From: Chloroflexota bacterium
Lineage (GTDB): Bacteria; Chloroflexota; Limnocylindria; QHBO01
Length of the DNA: 12,498 bases
NCBI GenBank assembly: GCA_013697395.1
Contig: JACCWY010000053.1
Coordinates: 1-12,498 of the forward strand
Direction: 5' to 3'
Positions 7,206 through 12,498 of the stretch are shown piece by piece. The position numbers and the translations under genes were made by a program. Position 1 is the first letter of the stretch, and each line of letters opens with the position of its first letter. The notes under the pieces were generated by a model. The model saw only the letters and a list, made by a program, of their open reading frames with translations. It ran no database searches and had not been told where the DNA came from.

Positions 7206-7798
7206 GACGGGGCCTCCGGCGGGAACGCCGCGCCGCAGCGCGGGCATGCACCGACGAATCGCCGCTCGTCGACGTCGCGCAGCGTCTCGCCGCACGGGCA
7301 GACGCTTCCGAGCCGGCGGGCCGGGTTGCCCGCCACCAGCTCCAGATCAGCTACGTCCCGGGTCACGACGCTTCCCGAGCCGACCATAGCCCAGCGGCCG
7401 ATAGTGATGCCCGGCAGGATCGTGCTATTCGCGCCGAGCGCCGCGCCGCGCCGCACGAGGGTCGGGCTCAGCTCCCAGTCCGCATCGGTCTTCGGCGTGC
7501 CATCGGGGTTGATGGCGCGCGGAAGCCGGTCATTCGTGAAGCACACGTGGGGCCCGATGAAGACGCCGTCCTCCACGGTGACCCCGTTGAAGAGCGAGAC
7601 GTTGTTCTGCACCTTGACGTCGTCGCCAATGACCACGTCGATGTCGACGTAGACATTCTTTCCGATCACGCAGCCGGAGCCGATGCGGGCGCGCTCACGG
7701 ACCTGGGCCTGGTTCCAGATGCTCGATCCGGCACCGATATGCGCGTCGGGCGACACCTCGGCGCTCGGATGGATGCGCGCGTTCGTACGCTGCGACAT
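7202..7798 (-). CDS. Left-handed beta-helix N-acetyltransferase, WbpD-like, with C-terminal zinc-ribbon-like tail
   Basis: Hexapeptide-repeat trimeric enzymes of this type transfer acetyl from acetyl-CoA to the 3-amino group of UDP-2-acetamido-3-amino-2,3-dideoxy-glucuronate. The repeats run from about residue 8 to 155 (IGAGSSIW, IGSGCVIG, IGDDVKV, IGPHVCF, LGANSTILPG, IGRWAMVGSGSVVT). The loop GPHVCFTNDRLPRA (82-95), typical of WbpD/WlbB, interrupts the coil near the active site, and LVAGNPARRLG closes the helix. The tail (167-189) has CPCG...CPRCG, with Cys167, 169, 185 and 188 as a possible zinc site. The ATG at 7798 has AAGGAG 5 nt upstream; mreC ends 34 bp before. It encodes the last pathway step but is the first of the sugar genes. 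Length 198 aa is normal for the family. Confidence 0.92.
   Translation of the reverse strand: MSQRTNARIHPSAEVSPDAHIGAGSSIWNQAQVRERARIGSGCVIGKNVYVDIDVVIGDDVKVQNNVSLFNGVTVEDGVFIGPHVCFTNDRLPRAINPDGTPKTDADWELSPTLVRRGAALGANSTILPGITIGRWAMVGSGSVVTRDVADLELVAGNPARRLGSVCPCGETLRDVDERRFVGACPRCGAAFPPEAPS
7213..7217 (-). promoter_or_regulatory. Ribosome binding site GGAGG deciding the aminotransferase start
   Basis: GGAGG on the minus strand lies 7 nt before the GTG at 7205. This spacing and the GTGA overlap support GTG over the ATG 90 bp upstream. Confidence 0.75.
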
Positions 7799-7803
7799 GG
7801 ATG

Positions 7804-7809
7804 CTCCTT
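7804..7809 (-). promoter_or_regulatory. Ribosome binding site AAGGAG of the acetyltransferase
   Basis: AAGGAG lies 5 nt before the ATG at 7798, inside the 34-bp gap after mreC. It is one of the strongest ribosome sites in the operon, so the sugar genes can be translated independently of mreC. Confidence 0.75.
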
Positions 7810-7832
7810 GGGGCGGCGCCCATTCTACCGGC

Positions 7833-8687
7833 TCAGCCCTGGGTGAACTCCAGCACGACGAGGAGGCGCTCGACCGACCCGAGGTCGATCGCCGGGCGCA
7901 CGAACGCGGTCTGCGTCAGCGCGTTCGGATCCGGCTCGACCGCCTGGATCCGGCCGATGAGCAGGCCGCCCGGGTAGCGGCTCGCCTCGTCGCCGAGAAT
8001 CAGGCCGGCGCTGACGACCGTGTCGCCGACGGCCAGCGCCTCGGTCACCGGAACGTTGACCATGACCAGCTGCCCGCCGGGCTGGCCGTGGACCTCGCCC
8101 AGCGCGCGGCTGGCCTGGTCGACCGCGATCACGACCGAGCGGGTGTCGACGATGAAGCGCACCCGGGCCGTGTCGGCGGTGACGGCGATCACCGTCCCCG
8201 CCAGCGCGCCGGCCCCGTCGGCGTTGCCGACCACCGGCATGCCGACCTCGAGGCCGTGATCGGTGCCCGCGTCGATGCCGGCTTCCCACGCCAGGTTCGA
8301 GGGGTCGCGGCTGATGATCCGCACCGGCAGGAGCTCCATCTCGAGCGCCTCGACGATGCCCAGCAGGTCGCGCAGCTCGTCGTTCTCCCGCGCAGCCTCG
8401 CTCAGCTCCGTGATGCGCTGCTCCGCCCCCGCCAGCTCACCCCGGAGCCGGTCGTTCTCGCTGCGCAAGCGGTCGATCTCGCCGAGTGCCCCGAACAGCC
8501 CGACCACGCCCTCCCCCATCCCCATGATCGCGCCGCGCACGGGGTCGAGCGCGCGAGTCGTCACTCGCTGCAGCGTCTGGGCGGGCTCGGTCGAGCTCGC
8601 CAGCAGCATCAGGAGGCTCGCGATCGTGAACGAAGCGAACCAGAGGCCGGCTCTCGAGCGTCGGTTCGGGCTGGACGGCCCGTACAT
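7833..8687 (-). CDS. mreC: Rod shape-determining protein MreC
   Basis: MreC is the membrane-anchored scaffold of the elongasome that links cytoplasmic MreB to wall synthases outside the membrane. The 284-aa protein has a short basic N-terminus (NRRSR), one membrane helix at about 14-31, a coiled coil at about 68-110 (EIDRLRSENDRLRGELAGAE), and the two-barrel beta domain from about 118 to 280. That domain has VRIISRDPSN (122-131), the expected GxxxGLEVGMPVV region (141-153) and the YPGGLLIGRI motif (238-247). It starts 17 bp after mreB at the ATG at 8687; the ribosome site is weak, so translation may depend on mreB. The usual next gene, mreD, is not downstream: sugar-nucleotide genes follow instead. 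Confidence 0.95.
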   Translation of the reverse strand: MYGPSSPNRRSRAGLWFASFTIASLLMLLASSTEPAQTLQRVTTRALDPVRGAIMGMGEGVVGLFGALGEIDRLRSENDRLRGELAGAEQRITELSEAARENDELRDLLGIVEALEMELLPVRIISRDPSNLAWEAGIDAGTDHGLEVGMPVVGNADGAGALAGTVIAVTADTARVRFIVDTRSVVIAVDQASRALGEVHGQPGGQLVMVNVPVTEALAVGDTVVSAGLILGDEASRYPGGLLIGRIQAVEPDPNALTQTAFVRPAIDLGSVERLLVVLEFTQG

Positions 8688-8704
8688 GCGTGCGGCGCCG
8701 TGCG

Positions 8705-9763
8705 TCAGCGCGGGGCGCGGGTGAACTGCTCGCTCACCATCACGCGCTCGAGCGTGTCGAGGTCCTCCAGGACGCGGCCGCAGCCGCGCACGACGCAGGT
8801 GAGCGGGTCGTCGGCGATGTGGACCGGCATCTGCGTGGCCTCCGCCACGCGGTGATCGAGCCCGGCCAGCAGCGCGCCGCCGCCGGCCAGCACGATTCCC
8901 TGGTCCATGATGTCGGCCACCAGCTCCGGCGGCGTCTCCTCGATCGTCTCCTTGATGGCCTCGACGATCTGCGCGATCGATGGCTCGAGGGCCTCACGGA
9001 TCTGGTCGCCGCCGACCTCGACGCTGCGGGGCAGCCCGGTGAGCAGGTCGCGCCCGCGGAAGGTCACGGTTCGCTCAGACTTCTCCTGGGGATAGGCCGA
9101 ACCGACCGCGATCTTGATCTCCTCGGCCGTGCGCTCGCCCATGAGCAGGTTGTACTCGCGCCGGGCGAAGCCGACGATGTCAGTGTCCATCTCGTCGCCG
9201 CCGATGCGGATGCTGCGGCTGACCACGATCCCGCCCAGGCTGATGACCGCAACCTCGGTCGTCCCGCCGCCGATGTCGACGATGAGGCTCCCGCTCGGCT
9301 CGCTCACGGGAAGCCCGGCGCCGATCGCGGCGGCCATGGGCTCCTCGATCAGCCTGGCCCAGCGGGCTCCCGCGTTGATCGTCGCGTCGCGCACGGCGCG
9401 CTTCTCGACCTCGGTCACGCCCGAGGGAATGCCGACCAGCACGCGGGGGCGGGGGATGCGCGCGTACCGATCGTGGACCTTGTTGATGAAGTAGCGGATC
9501 ATCTGCTCGGTCACGTCGAAGTCGCTGATGACCCCGTCGCGCAGCGGACGGATGGCCACGATGCTTGCCGGCGTGCGGCCGACCATGCGCTTCGCTTCGG
9601 CGCCGATTGCCAGGACGCGCTTCGTCCGCGTGTCCATGGCGACCACGCTCGGCTCGCTGATCACGATTCCGCGATTGCGCACGGTGACGAGCGTATTGGC
9701 CGTGCCGAGGTCGATGCCGACGTCGTGACTGAGGAGGCCGAGCAGGCCGTCGAAGAGTCCCAA
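8705..9763 (-). CDS. mreB: Rod shape-determining protein MreB, actin-like (TTG start)
   Basis: MreB forms membrane-bound filaments that position the lateral cell-wall machinery. The 352-aa sequence has phosphate-1 motif GIDLGTANT (16-24), RPLRDGVISDF (72-82), GIPSGVTEVEKRAV (111-124), EEPMAAAIGAGLP (140-152), phosphate-2 motif VDIGGGTTE (162-170), GGDEMD (188-193), and the adenosine motif VLAGGGALLAGLD (291-303). A hydrophobic N-terminus (MGLFDGLLGLL) could be the membrane-binding amphipathic segment. The start must be the TTG at 9763-9761: an in-frame stop (9784-9782) lies seven codons upstream with no ATG or GTG between, and GAGAGGG precedes it by 3 nt. A TTG start with a closely spaced ribosome site could limit MreB level. 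It is the first gene of the minus-strand unit. Confidence 0.97.
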   Translation of the reverse strand: MGLFDGLLGLLSHDVGIDLGTANTLVTVRNRGIVISEPSVVAMDTRTKRVLAIGAEAKRMVGRTPASIVAIRPLRDGVISDFDVTEQMIRYFINKVHDRYARIPRPRVLVGIPSGVTEVEKRAVRDATINAGARWARLIEEPMAAAIGAGLPVSEPSGSLIVDIGGGTTEVAVISLGGIVVSRSIRIGGDEMDTDIVGFARREYNLLMGERTAEEIKIAVGSAYPQEKSERTVTFRGRDLLTGLPRSVEVGGDQIREALEPSIAQIVEAIKETIEETPPELVADIMDQGIVLAGGGALLAGLDHRVAEATQMPVHIADDPLTCVVRGCGRVLEDLDTLERVMVSEQFTRAPR

Positions 9764-9889
9764 GGTCCCTCTCGTGATGGCTCATGGTCGCGGGCCCGTG
9801 GCACGACAGGGCTGACGCTCGCGAATCTGTACCGAACCGCGGTGCGCCCGGACCGCCGGACGCGTCGATACCGTACCACGCGACCCCGC

Positions 9890-9928
9890 CTCGATCGTCG
9901 CGCTCGATCGCTCGATGCGCGCTCGACG
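9890..9928. repeat. Cluster of four CTCGAT/CTCGAC repeats
   Basis: CTCGATCG starts at 9890 and 9903, CTCGATGC at 9911 and CTCGACG at 9922. The spacing is uneven (13, 8 and 11 bp). CGATCG is itself palindromic, so the cluster could be an operator array for a dimeric regulator, though CGATCG-type words are common in GC-rich DNA. Confidence 0.35.
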
Positions 9929-9950
9929 CAGCCTATTCCGGCATTTGTGC

Positions 9951-9979
9951 TTCTCCTTGACAAACACATCTGATACCGT
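9951..9979 (+). promoter_or_regulatory. Candidate promoter for glgB with extended -10
   Basis: TGATACCGT (9971-9979) fits an extended -10 (TGnTAnnnT). The hexamer at 17 bp spacing is TTCTCC (9951-9956), a weak -35. A perfect TTGACA sits at 9957-9962 but only 11 bp from the -10, too close for a standard promoter. Transcription from here would start near 9986, giving a leader of about 40 nt before the GTG at 10024. The local AT-rich composition supports a promoter; the exact elements are uncertain. Confidence 0.33.
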
Positions 9980-10010
9980 CGCACCAACGGGGTGGAAGCG
10001 TATCGAGCAC

Positions 10011-10016
10011 GGAGGT
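10011..10016 (+). promoter_or_regulatory. Ribosome binding site GGAGGT before the leader ORF
   Basis: GGAGGT ends 7 nt before the GTG at 10024. It is the best ribosome-site match in the intergenic region, whereas neither candidate glgB ATG (10131, 10143) has one. Confidence 0.5.
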
Positions 10017-10023
10017 TGGTGGC

Positions 10024-10146
10024 GTGGCTGCCAGCGCACCTGCCGCCGTTCCTCCTTCGACCGGACCGCGCGATGACCCTCGCCTGATGGCGACAACCGA
10101 CCCTCCCGACCGGTTGATGGCGCTGCGCGTATGGTTACCCCGATGA
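10024..10146 (+). CDS. Possible 40-aa leader ORF coupled to glgB
   Basis: A GTG at 10024 follows GGAGGT at ideal spacing and opens a 40-codon frame ending at the TGA 10144-10146. That stop overlaps an ATG of glgB at 10143 (ATGA), the same junction style as the operon on the other strand. The peptide begins VAASAPAAVPPSTGPRDDPR (initial V read as Met) and ends LMALRVWLPR; it has no membrane segment or known motif. Only about 65 % of third positions are G or C, well below the neighbouring genes, and its last codons include GTA, TTA and CGA, rare here. This argues against an ordinary protein but would suit a leader whose translation tunes glgB, which lacks its own ribosome site. Chance is the alternative. 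Confidence 0.35.
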   Translation: MAASAPAAVPPSTGPRDDPRLMATTDPPDRLMALRVWLPR

Positions 10147-12332
10147 CGACGATCCAGCACGCGCCGCCGCCCGATCAGCTCTCGCGCCTGGTGCGAGGCG
10201 AGCACCACGACCCGCACTCGATCCTCGGGGCTCACGACTTCGACGGCAGCACCGTCGTCCGCGCCTTCCACCCGGATGCCGACTCCGCGGCGCTCGTCAC
10301 GCCGAACGGCGGTACCGCACCGATGGAGCCGATCGGCGATGGCCTGTGGGCAACGCTCGCCCCGGACCTCGCGCCCGGCCGGTTCGCCTACCGCGTCCGG
10401 TTCGGATTCCCGGACGGCGCGTCGTGGGAGCTCGACGACCCGTATCGGTTCGGCCCGACCCTGGGCGAGGTCGACCTGCACCTCATCGGCGAGGGGACGC
10501 ATGAGCGCCTGTACGACGTGCTCGGTGCCCACCCGCGCACGCATGAGGGCGTCGACGGGGTGAGCTTCGCGGTCTGGGCGCCCAACGCGCGCAGCGTCCG
10601 GATCGTCGGTGACTTCGACCGCTGGGATGGTCGGCTGATGCCGATGCGTTCGATGGGAGCATCCGGCGTGTGGGAGCTCTTCGTTCCGCACATCGGCCCG
10701 GGCGAGCTCTACAAGTTCGAGATTCTCGGGAGTGACGGCAAGCTTCGCCTCAAGGCTGATCCGTTCGCATTCGCCATGCAGGTCCGCCCGGAGACCGCGT
10801 CGCGGGCATGGGACACGTCTGCCTACCGGTGGACGGACGATGCATGGATGGCGGAGCGCGCGGCGCGCGATCCGTATCGGTCACCGATGGCGGCCTACGA
10901 GGTCCATCTCGGCTCCTGGATGCGCAACGATGACGGCTCGTGGCTCGGCTATCGGCAGGCTGCCGAGGAGCTCGTCGTGCATTGCCGCGCGTTCGGCTTC
11001 ACCCACGTCGAGCTCATGCCGGTGGCCGAGCACCCGTTCGACGGGTCGTGGGGCTACCAGGTCACCGGCTACTACGCGCCGACGTCGCGCTTCGGCAGCC
11101 CGGACGACTTCGCCGCGATGGTCGACACGCTTCACAGCGCCGGGATCGGGGTCATCGTCGACTGGGTGCCGGCGCACTTCCCCACCGACGAGTTCGCGTT
11201 GCGCCGCTTCGACGGCACCCCCCTGTACGAGCACGCGGACCCGCAGCGCGGCGAGCATCCCGACTGGGGAACGCTCATCTTCGACTTCGGCCGCCCGGAG
11301 GTGCGCAACTTCCTTGTCGCCAACGCCCTCTTCTGGCTGGACCGGTACCACGTCGACGGGCTGCGGGTCGACGCCGTGGCCTCGATGCTCTACCTCGACT
11401 ACTCGCGCAAGGCCGGCCAGTGGACGCCGAACGTGCACGGCGGGCGCGAGAACCTGGAGGCGGTCGCGTTCCTGCGCGAGATGAACGAGCGCGTCTATGG
11501 CCGCTTTCCCGGCGCCATCACCATCGCCGAGGAGTCGACCGCGTTCCCGGGCATCACCCGGCCGACGTACCTGGGCGGGATCGGCTTCGGCTTCAAGTGG
11601 GACCTCGGCTGGATGCACGACACGCTCGAGTACTTCAGCGAGGACCCGGTCCACCGGCGCTACCACCACGGCAAGCTCACATTCCGCGGGCTGTACAAGG
11701 ACACCGAGCAGTTCGTGCTGCCCCTCAGCCACGACGAGGTCGTCCACGGAAAGGGCTCCCTGCTGCGCAAGATGCCCGGCGACGATTGGCAGCGCTTCGC
11801 CAACCTCCGCGCGCTCCTGGTGAACATGTGGGGCCAGCCCGGCAAGAAGCTCCTGTTCATGGGCGCCGAGATCGGAGTATGGGACGAGTGGAGCCACGAC
11901 CGATCGCTTTCATGGGACCTGCTGGATGCGCCGATGCACGCCGGCGTTGCCCACCTCGTCGAGGATCTCGGCCGCGTGTACGCGGCATCGGCGGCCCTGT
12001 GGGCGGCCGATCATGAGCCCGATGGGTTCGCCTGGATCGATGCCTCCGACCTGGAGGCGTCGGTCTATGCCTGGATCCGACGCGGTGGCGACGACGTCTG
12101 CGTCGTGGTCCTCAACCTGACGCCGGTGCCGCGCCACGACTACCGCCTCGGGCTGCCGGCCGCCGGACGATGGATGGAGGCCATCAACTCCGACTCGGAG
12201 CACTACGGCGGCTCGAACCTCGGCAACCTCGGCGGTGTCGAGGCGGTCGAGGAGCCATGGCACGGCCAGCCCTTCTCGGCGACGCTCGTCCTGCCGCCGC
12301 TGAGCGGCCTGATCCTTCGCCCGGCGCGCTGA
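10131..12332 (+). CDS. glgB: 1,4-alpha-glucan branching enzyme (GH13, glycogen branching)
   Basis: GlgB cuts alpha-1,4-glucan chains and rejoins them through alpha-1,6 links, making branches in cytoplasmic glycogen. The 733-aa protein has the long form's two N-terminal carbohydrate-binding modules: N1 at about 18-112 (HDPHSILGAH at 26-35) and CBM48 at about 125-225 (FAVWAPNARSVRIVGDFDRW). The GH13 barrel follows from about 253, then the C-terminal all-beta domain from about 630. Catalytic residues are Asp414 (GLRVDAVASMLYLDYSR), Glu467 (ITIAEESTAFPG) and Asp535 (LSHDEVVHGKGS), each 9 above E. coli Asp405, Glu458 and Asp526. The first barrel motif DWVPAHF is at 344-350. The start is ATG 10131 or ATG 10143; neither has a ribosome site, and 10143 overlaps the possible leader ORF. 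No other glg gene is in the window. Confidence 0.97.
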   Translation: MVTPMTTIQHAPPPDQLSRLVRGEHHDPHSILGAHDFDGSTVVRAFHPDADSAALVTPNGGTAPMEPIGDGLWATLAPDLAPGRFAYRVRFGFPDGASWELDDPYRFGPTLGEVDLHLIGEGTHERLYDVLGAHPRTHEGVDGVSFAVWAPNARSVRIVGDFDRWDGRLMPMRSMGASGVWELFVPHIGPGELYKFEILGSDGKLRLKADPFAFAMQVRPETASRAWDTSAYRWTDDAWMAERAARDPYRSPMAAYEVHLGSWMRNDDGSWLGYRQAAEELVVHCRAFGFTHVELMPVAEHPFDGSWGYQVTGYYAPTSRFGSPDDFAAMVDTLHSAGIGVIVDWVPAHFPTDEFALRRFDGTPLYEHADPQRGEHPDWGTLIFDFGRPEVRNFLVANALFWLDRYHVDGLRVDAVASMLYLDYSRKAGQWTPNVHGGRENLEAVAFLREMNERVYGRFPGAITIAEESTAFPGITRPTYLGGIGFGFKWDLGWMHDTLEYFSEDPVHRRYHHGKLTFRGLYKDTEQFVLPLSHDEVVHGKGSLLRKMPGDDWQRFANLRALLVNMWGQPGKKLLFMGAEIGVWDEWSHDRSLSWDLLDAPMHAGVAHLVEDLGRVYAASAALWAADHEPDGFAWIDASDLEASVYAWIRRGGDDVCVVVLNLTPVPRHDYRLGLPAAGRWMEAINSDSEHYGGSNLGNLGGVEAVEEPWHGQPFSATLVLPPLSGLILRPAR

Positions 12333-12382
12333 CCTCTCATCAAACGGCCGCGGTTGACCCACCCCACGGTTCGTTGAAGCTC

Positions 12383-12411
12383 TGGCGGCACATCCGGAGG
12401 CGGGGCCGCCA
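12383..12411 (+). terminator. Hairpin after glgB, candidate terminator arm pair
   Basis: TGGCGGC (12383-12389) pairs with GCCGCCA (12405-12411), a 7-bp stem with a 15-nt loop, about 50 bp after the glgB stop. There is no following T-run, so a classical intrinsic terminator is not shown. Confidence 0.3.
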
Positions 12412-12425
12412 TAGCCATGCGTCTC

Positions 12426-12440
12426 GCCGCCCTCGGCGGC
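12426..12440 (+). terminator. Compact GC hairpin after glgB
   Basis: GCCGCC (12426-12431), loop CTC and GGCGGC (12435-12440) make a 6-bp stem with a 3-nt loop. It shares arm sequences with the hairpin at 12383-12411, so alternative pairings are possible. It lacks a T-run. Confidence 0.33.
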
Positions 12441-12498
12441 CCGGAAATTGGTCGGCAGGACGGAGCGCCGGCTCGTTGGCCCCTCGTTTGGGCTCCGT

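Larger units (their letters stand above)
9764..10130. other. Divergent intergenic region between mreB and glgB
   Basis: These 367 bp must hold the start signals for the minus-strand mreB unit and the plus-strand glgB. Contents seen: a CTCGAT-rich cluster (9890-9928), a relatively AT-rich core (about 9931-9980) with a candidate plus-strand promoter, an 8-bp direct repeat GATACCGT at 9867-9874 and 9972-9979, a GGAGGT ribosome site and a 40-codon ORF running into glgB. I found no convincing -35/-10 pair for mreB on the minus strand. Confidence 0.6.
12333..12498. other. Region downstream of glgB without a supported gene
   Basis: The last 166 bp hold two GC-rich inverted repeats (12383-12411 and 12426-12440) and no T-run. 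An ATG at 12417 opens a frame to the window edge (27 codons), but its nearest GGAGG (12396-12400) is 16 nt away, too far for a normal ribosome site, so I do not call a gene. Confidence 0.5.

Noticed and set aside
7206..7295. Upstream ATG for the aminotransferase, adding 30 residues
   Set aside because: The extension is Arg-rich, lies inside the acetyltransferase zinc-ribbon coding region and is unlike DegT N-termini; GTG 7205 has GGAGG and a GTGA overlap.
6120..7652. Plus-strand open frame (about 510 codons) opposite the aminotransferase and acetyltransferase
   Set aside because: It is antisense to two genes with clear active-site motifs; the protein looks like a mirror of codon bias.
9764..9960. 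A sigma-70 type promoter for mreB on the minus strand
   Set aside because: TACGGT, TACAGA and TATCGA elements were inspected, but none has a TTGACA-like hexamer at proper spacing.
8690..9973. Plus-strand open frame (about 427 codons) opposite mreB
   Set aside because: mreB on the minus strand is unambiguous; the antisense protein is His/Asp/Arg-rich with no motif.
10881..11897. Minus-strand open frame (about 338 codons) inside glgB
   Set aside because: It is fully contained in the catalytic domain of GlgB and shows no family features.
12417..12498. Possible start of a plus-strand gene running off the window
   Set aside because: There is no suitably spaced ribosome site, the hairpin at 12426-12440 lies within it, and 27 codons show no recognisable motif.

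Overview
The window is a high-GC bacterial chromosome segment with dense, short-spaced genes and no mobile element, RNA gene or CRISPR array that I can see. No gene names the organism. The combination of mreB-mreC, a MazG protein carrying what looks like the linker of a tetrapyrrole-methylase/MazG fusion, a multi-domain parvulin and very GC-rich codons would suit a high-GC Chloroflexota-type lineage, but this is an inference and an actinobacterial relative is not excluded.

Layout. Nearly everything left of 9763 is on the minus strand and reads right to left: mreB (TTG start) and mreC; four sugar-nucleotide enzymes (acetyltransferase, DegT-type aminotransferase, Gfo/Idh oxidoreductase, UDP-sugar dehydrogenase); a DPM1-like family 2 glycosyltransferase; a possible 35-codon small ORF; a membrane-anchored protein with three parvulin-like modules; and MazG. 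Most junctions overlap or lie within 34 bp, so this is probably one long transcription unit, perhaps with internal control. A 367-bp divergent intergenic region (9764-10130) separates it from glgB on the plus strand. That region holds a candidate promoter, a CTCGAT-rich repeat cluster and a possible 40-codon leader ORF whose stop overlaps an ATG of glgB. The last 166 bp hold GC-rich inverted repeats and no supported gene.

How the genes work together. The four sugar-nucleotide enzymes match, step for step, the WbpA-WbpB-WbpE-WbpD route of Pseudomonas aeruginosa, which turns UDP-GlcNAc into UDP-2,3-diacetamido-2,3-dideoxy-glucuronic acid. A C2 epimerase (WbpI type) is not in the window. The glycosyltransferase could act in the same surface-glycan pathway by loading a polyprenyl phosphate. 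Placing this pathway directly behind mreBC, with no mreD, rodA or pbp2 following, suggests that a diacetamido-uronic-acid polymer is made in step with cell-wall elongation. The parvulin could fold exported proteins at the same surface, and MazG is housekeeping. glgB is a separate glycogen gene.

The observations most worth a second look are the mreBC-diacetamido-uronate operon, two unlisted small ORFs with exact 4-bp ATGA overlaps to real genes, the MazG that seems to have lost its methylase domain, the triple parvulin, and a zinc-ribbon tail on the acetyltransferase.
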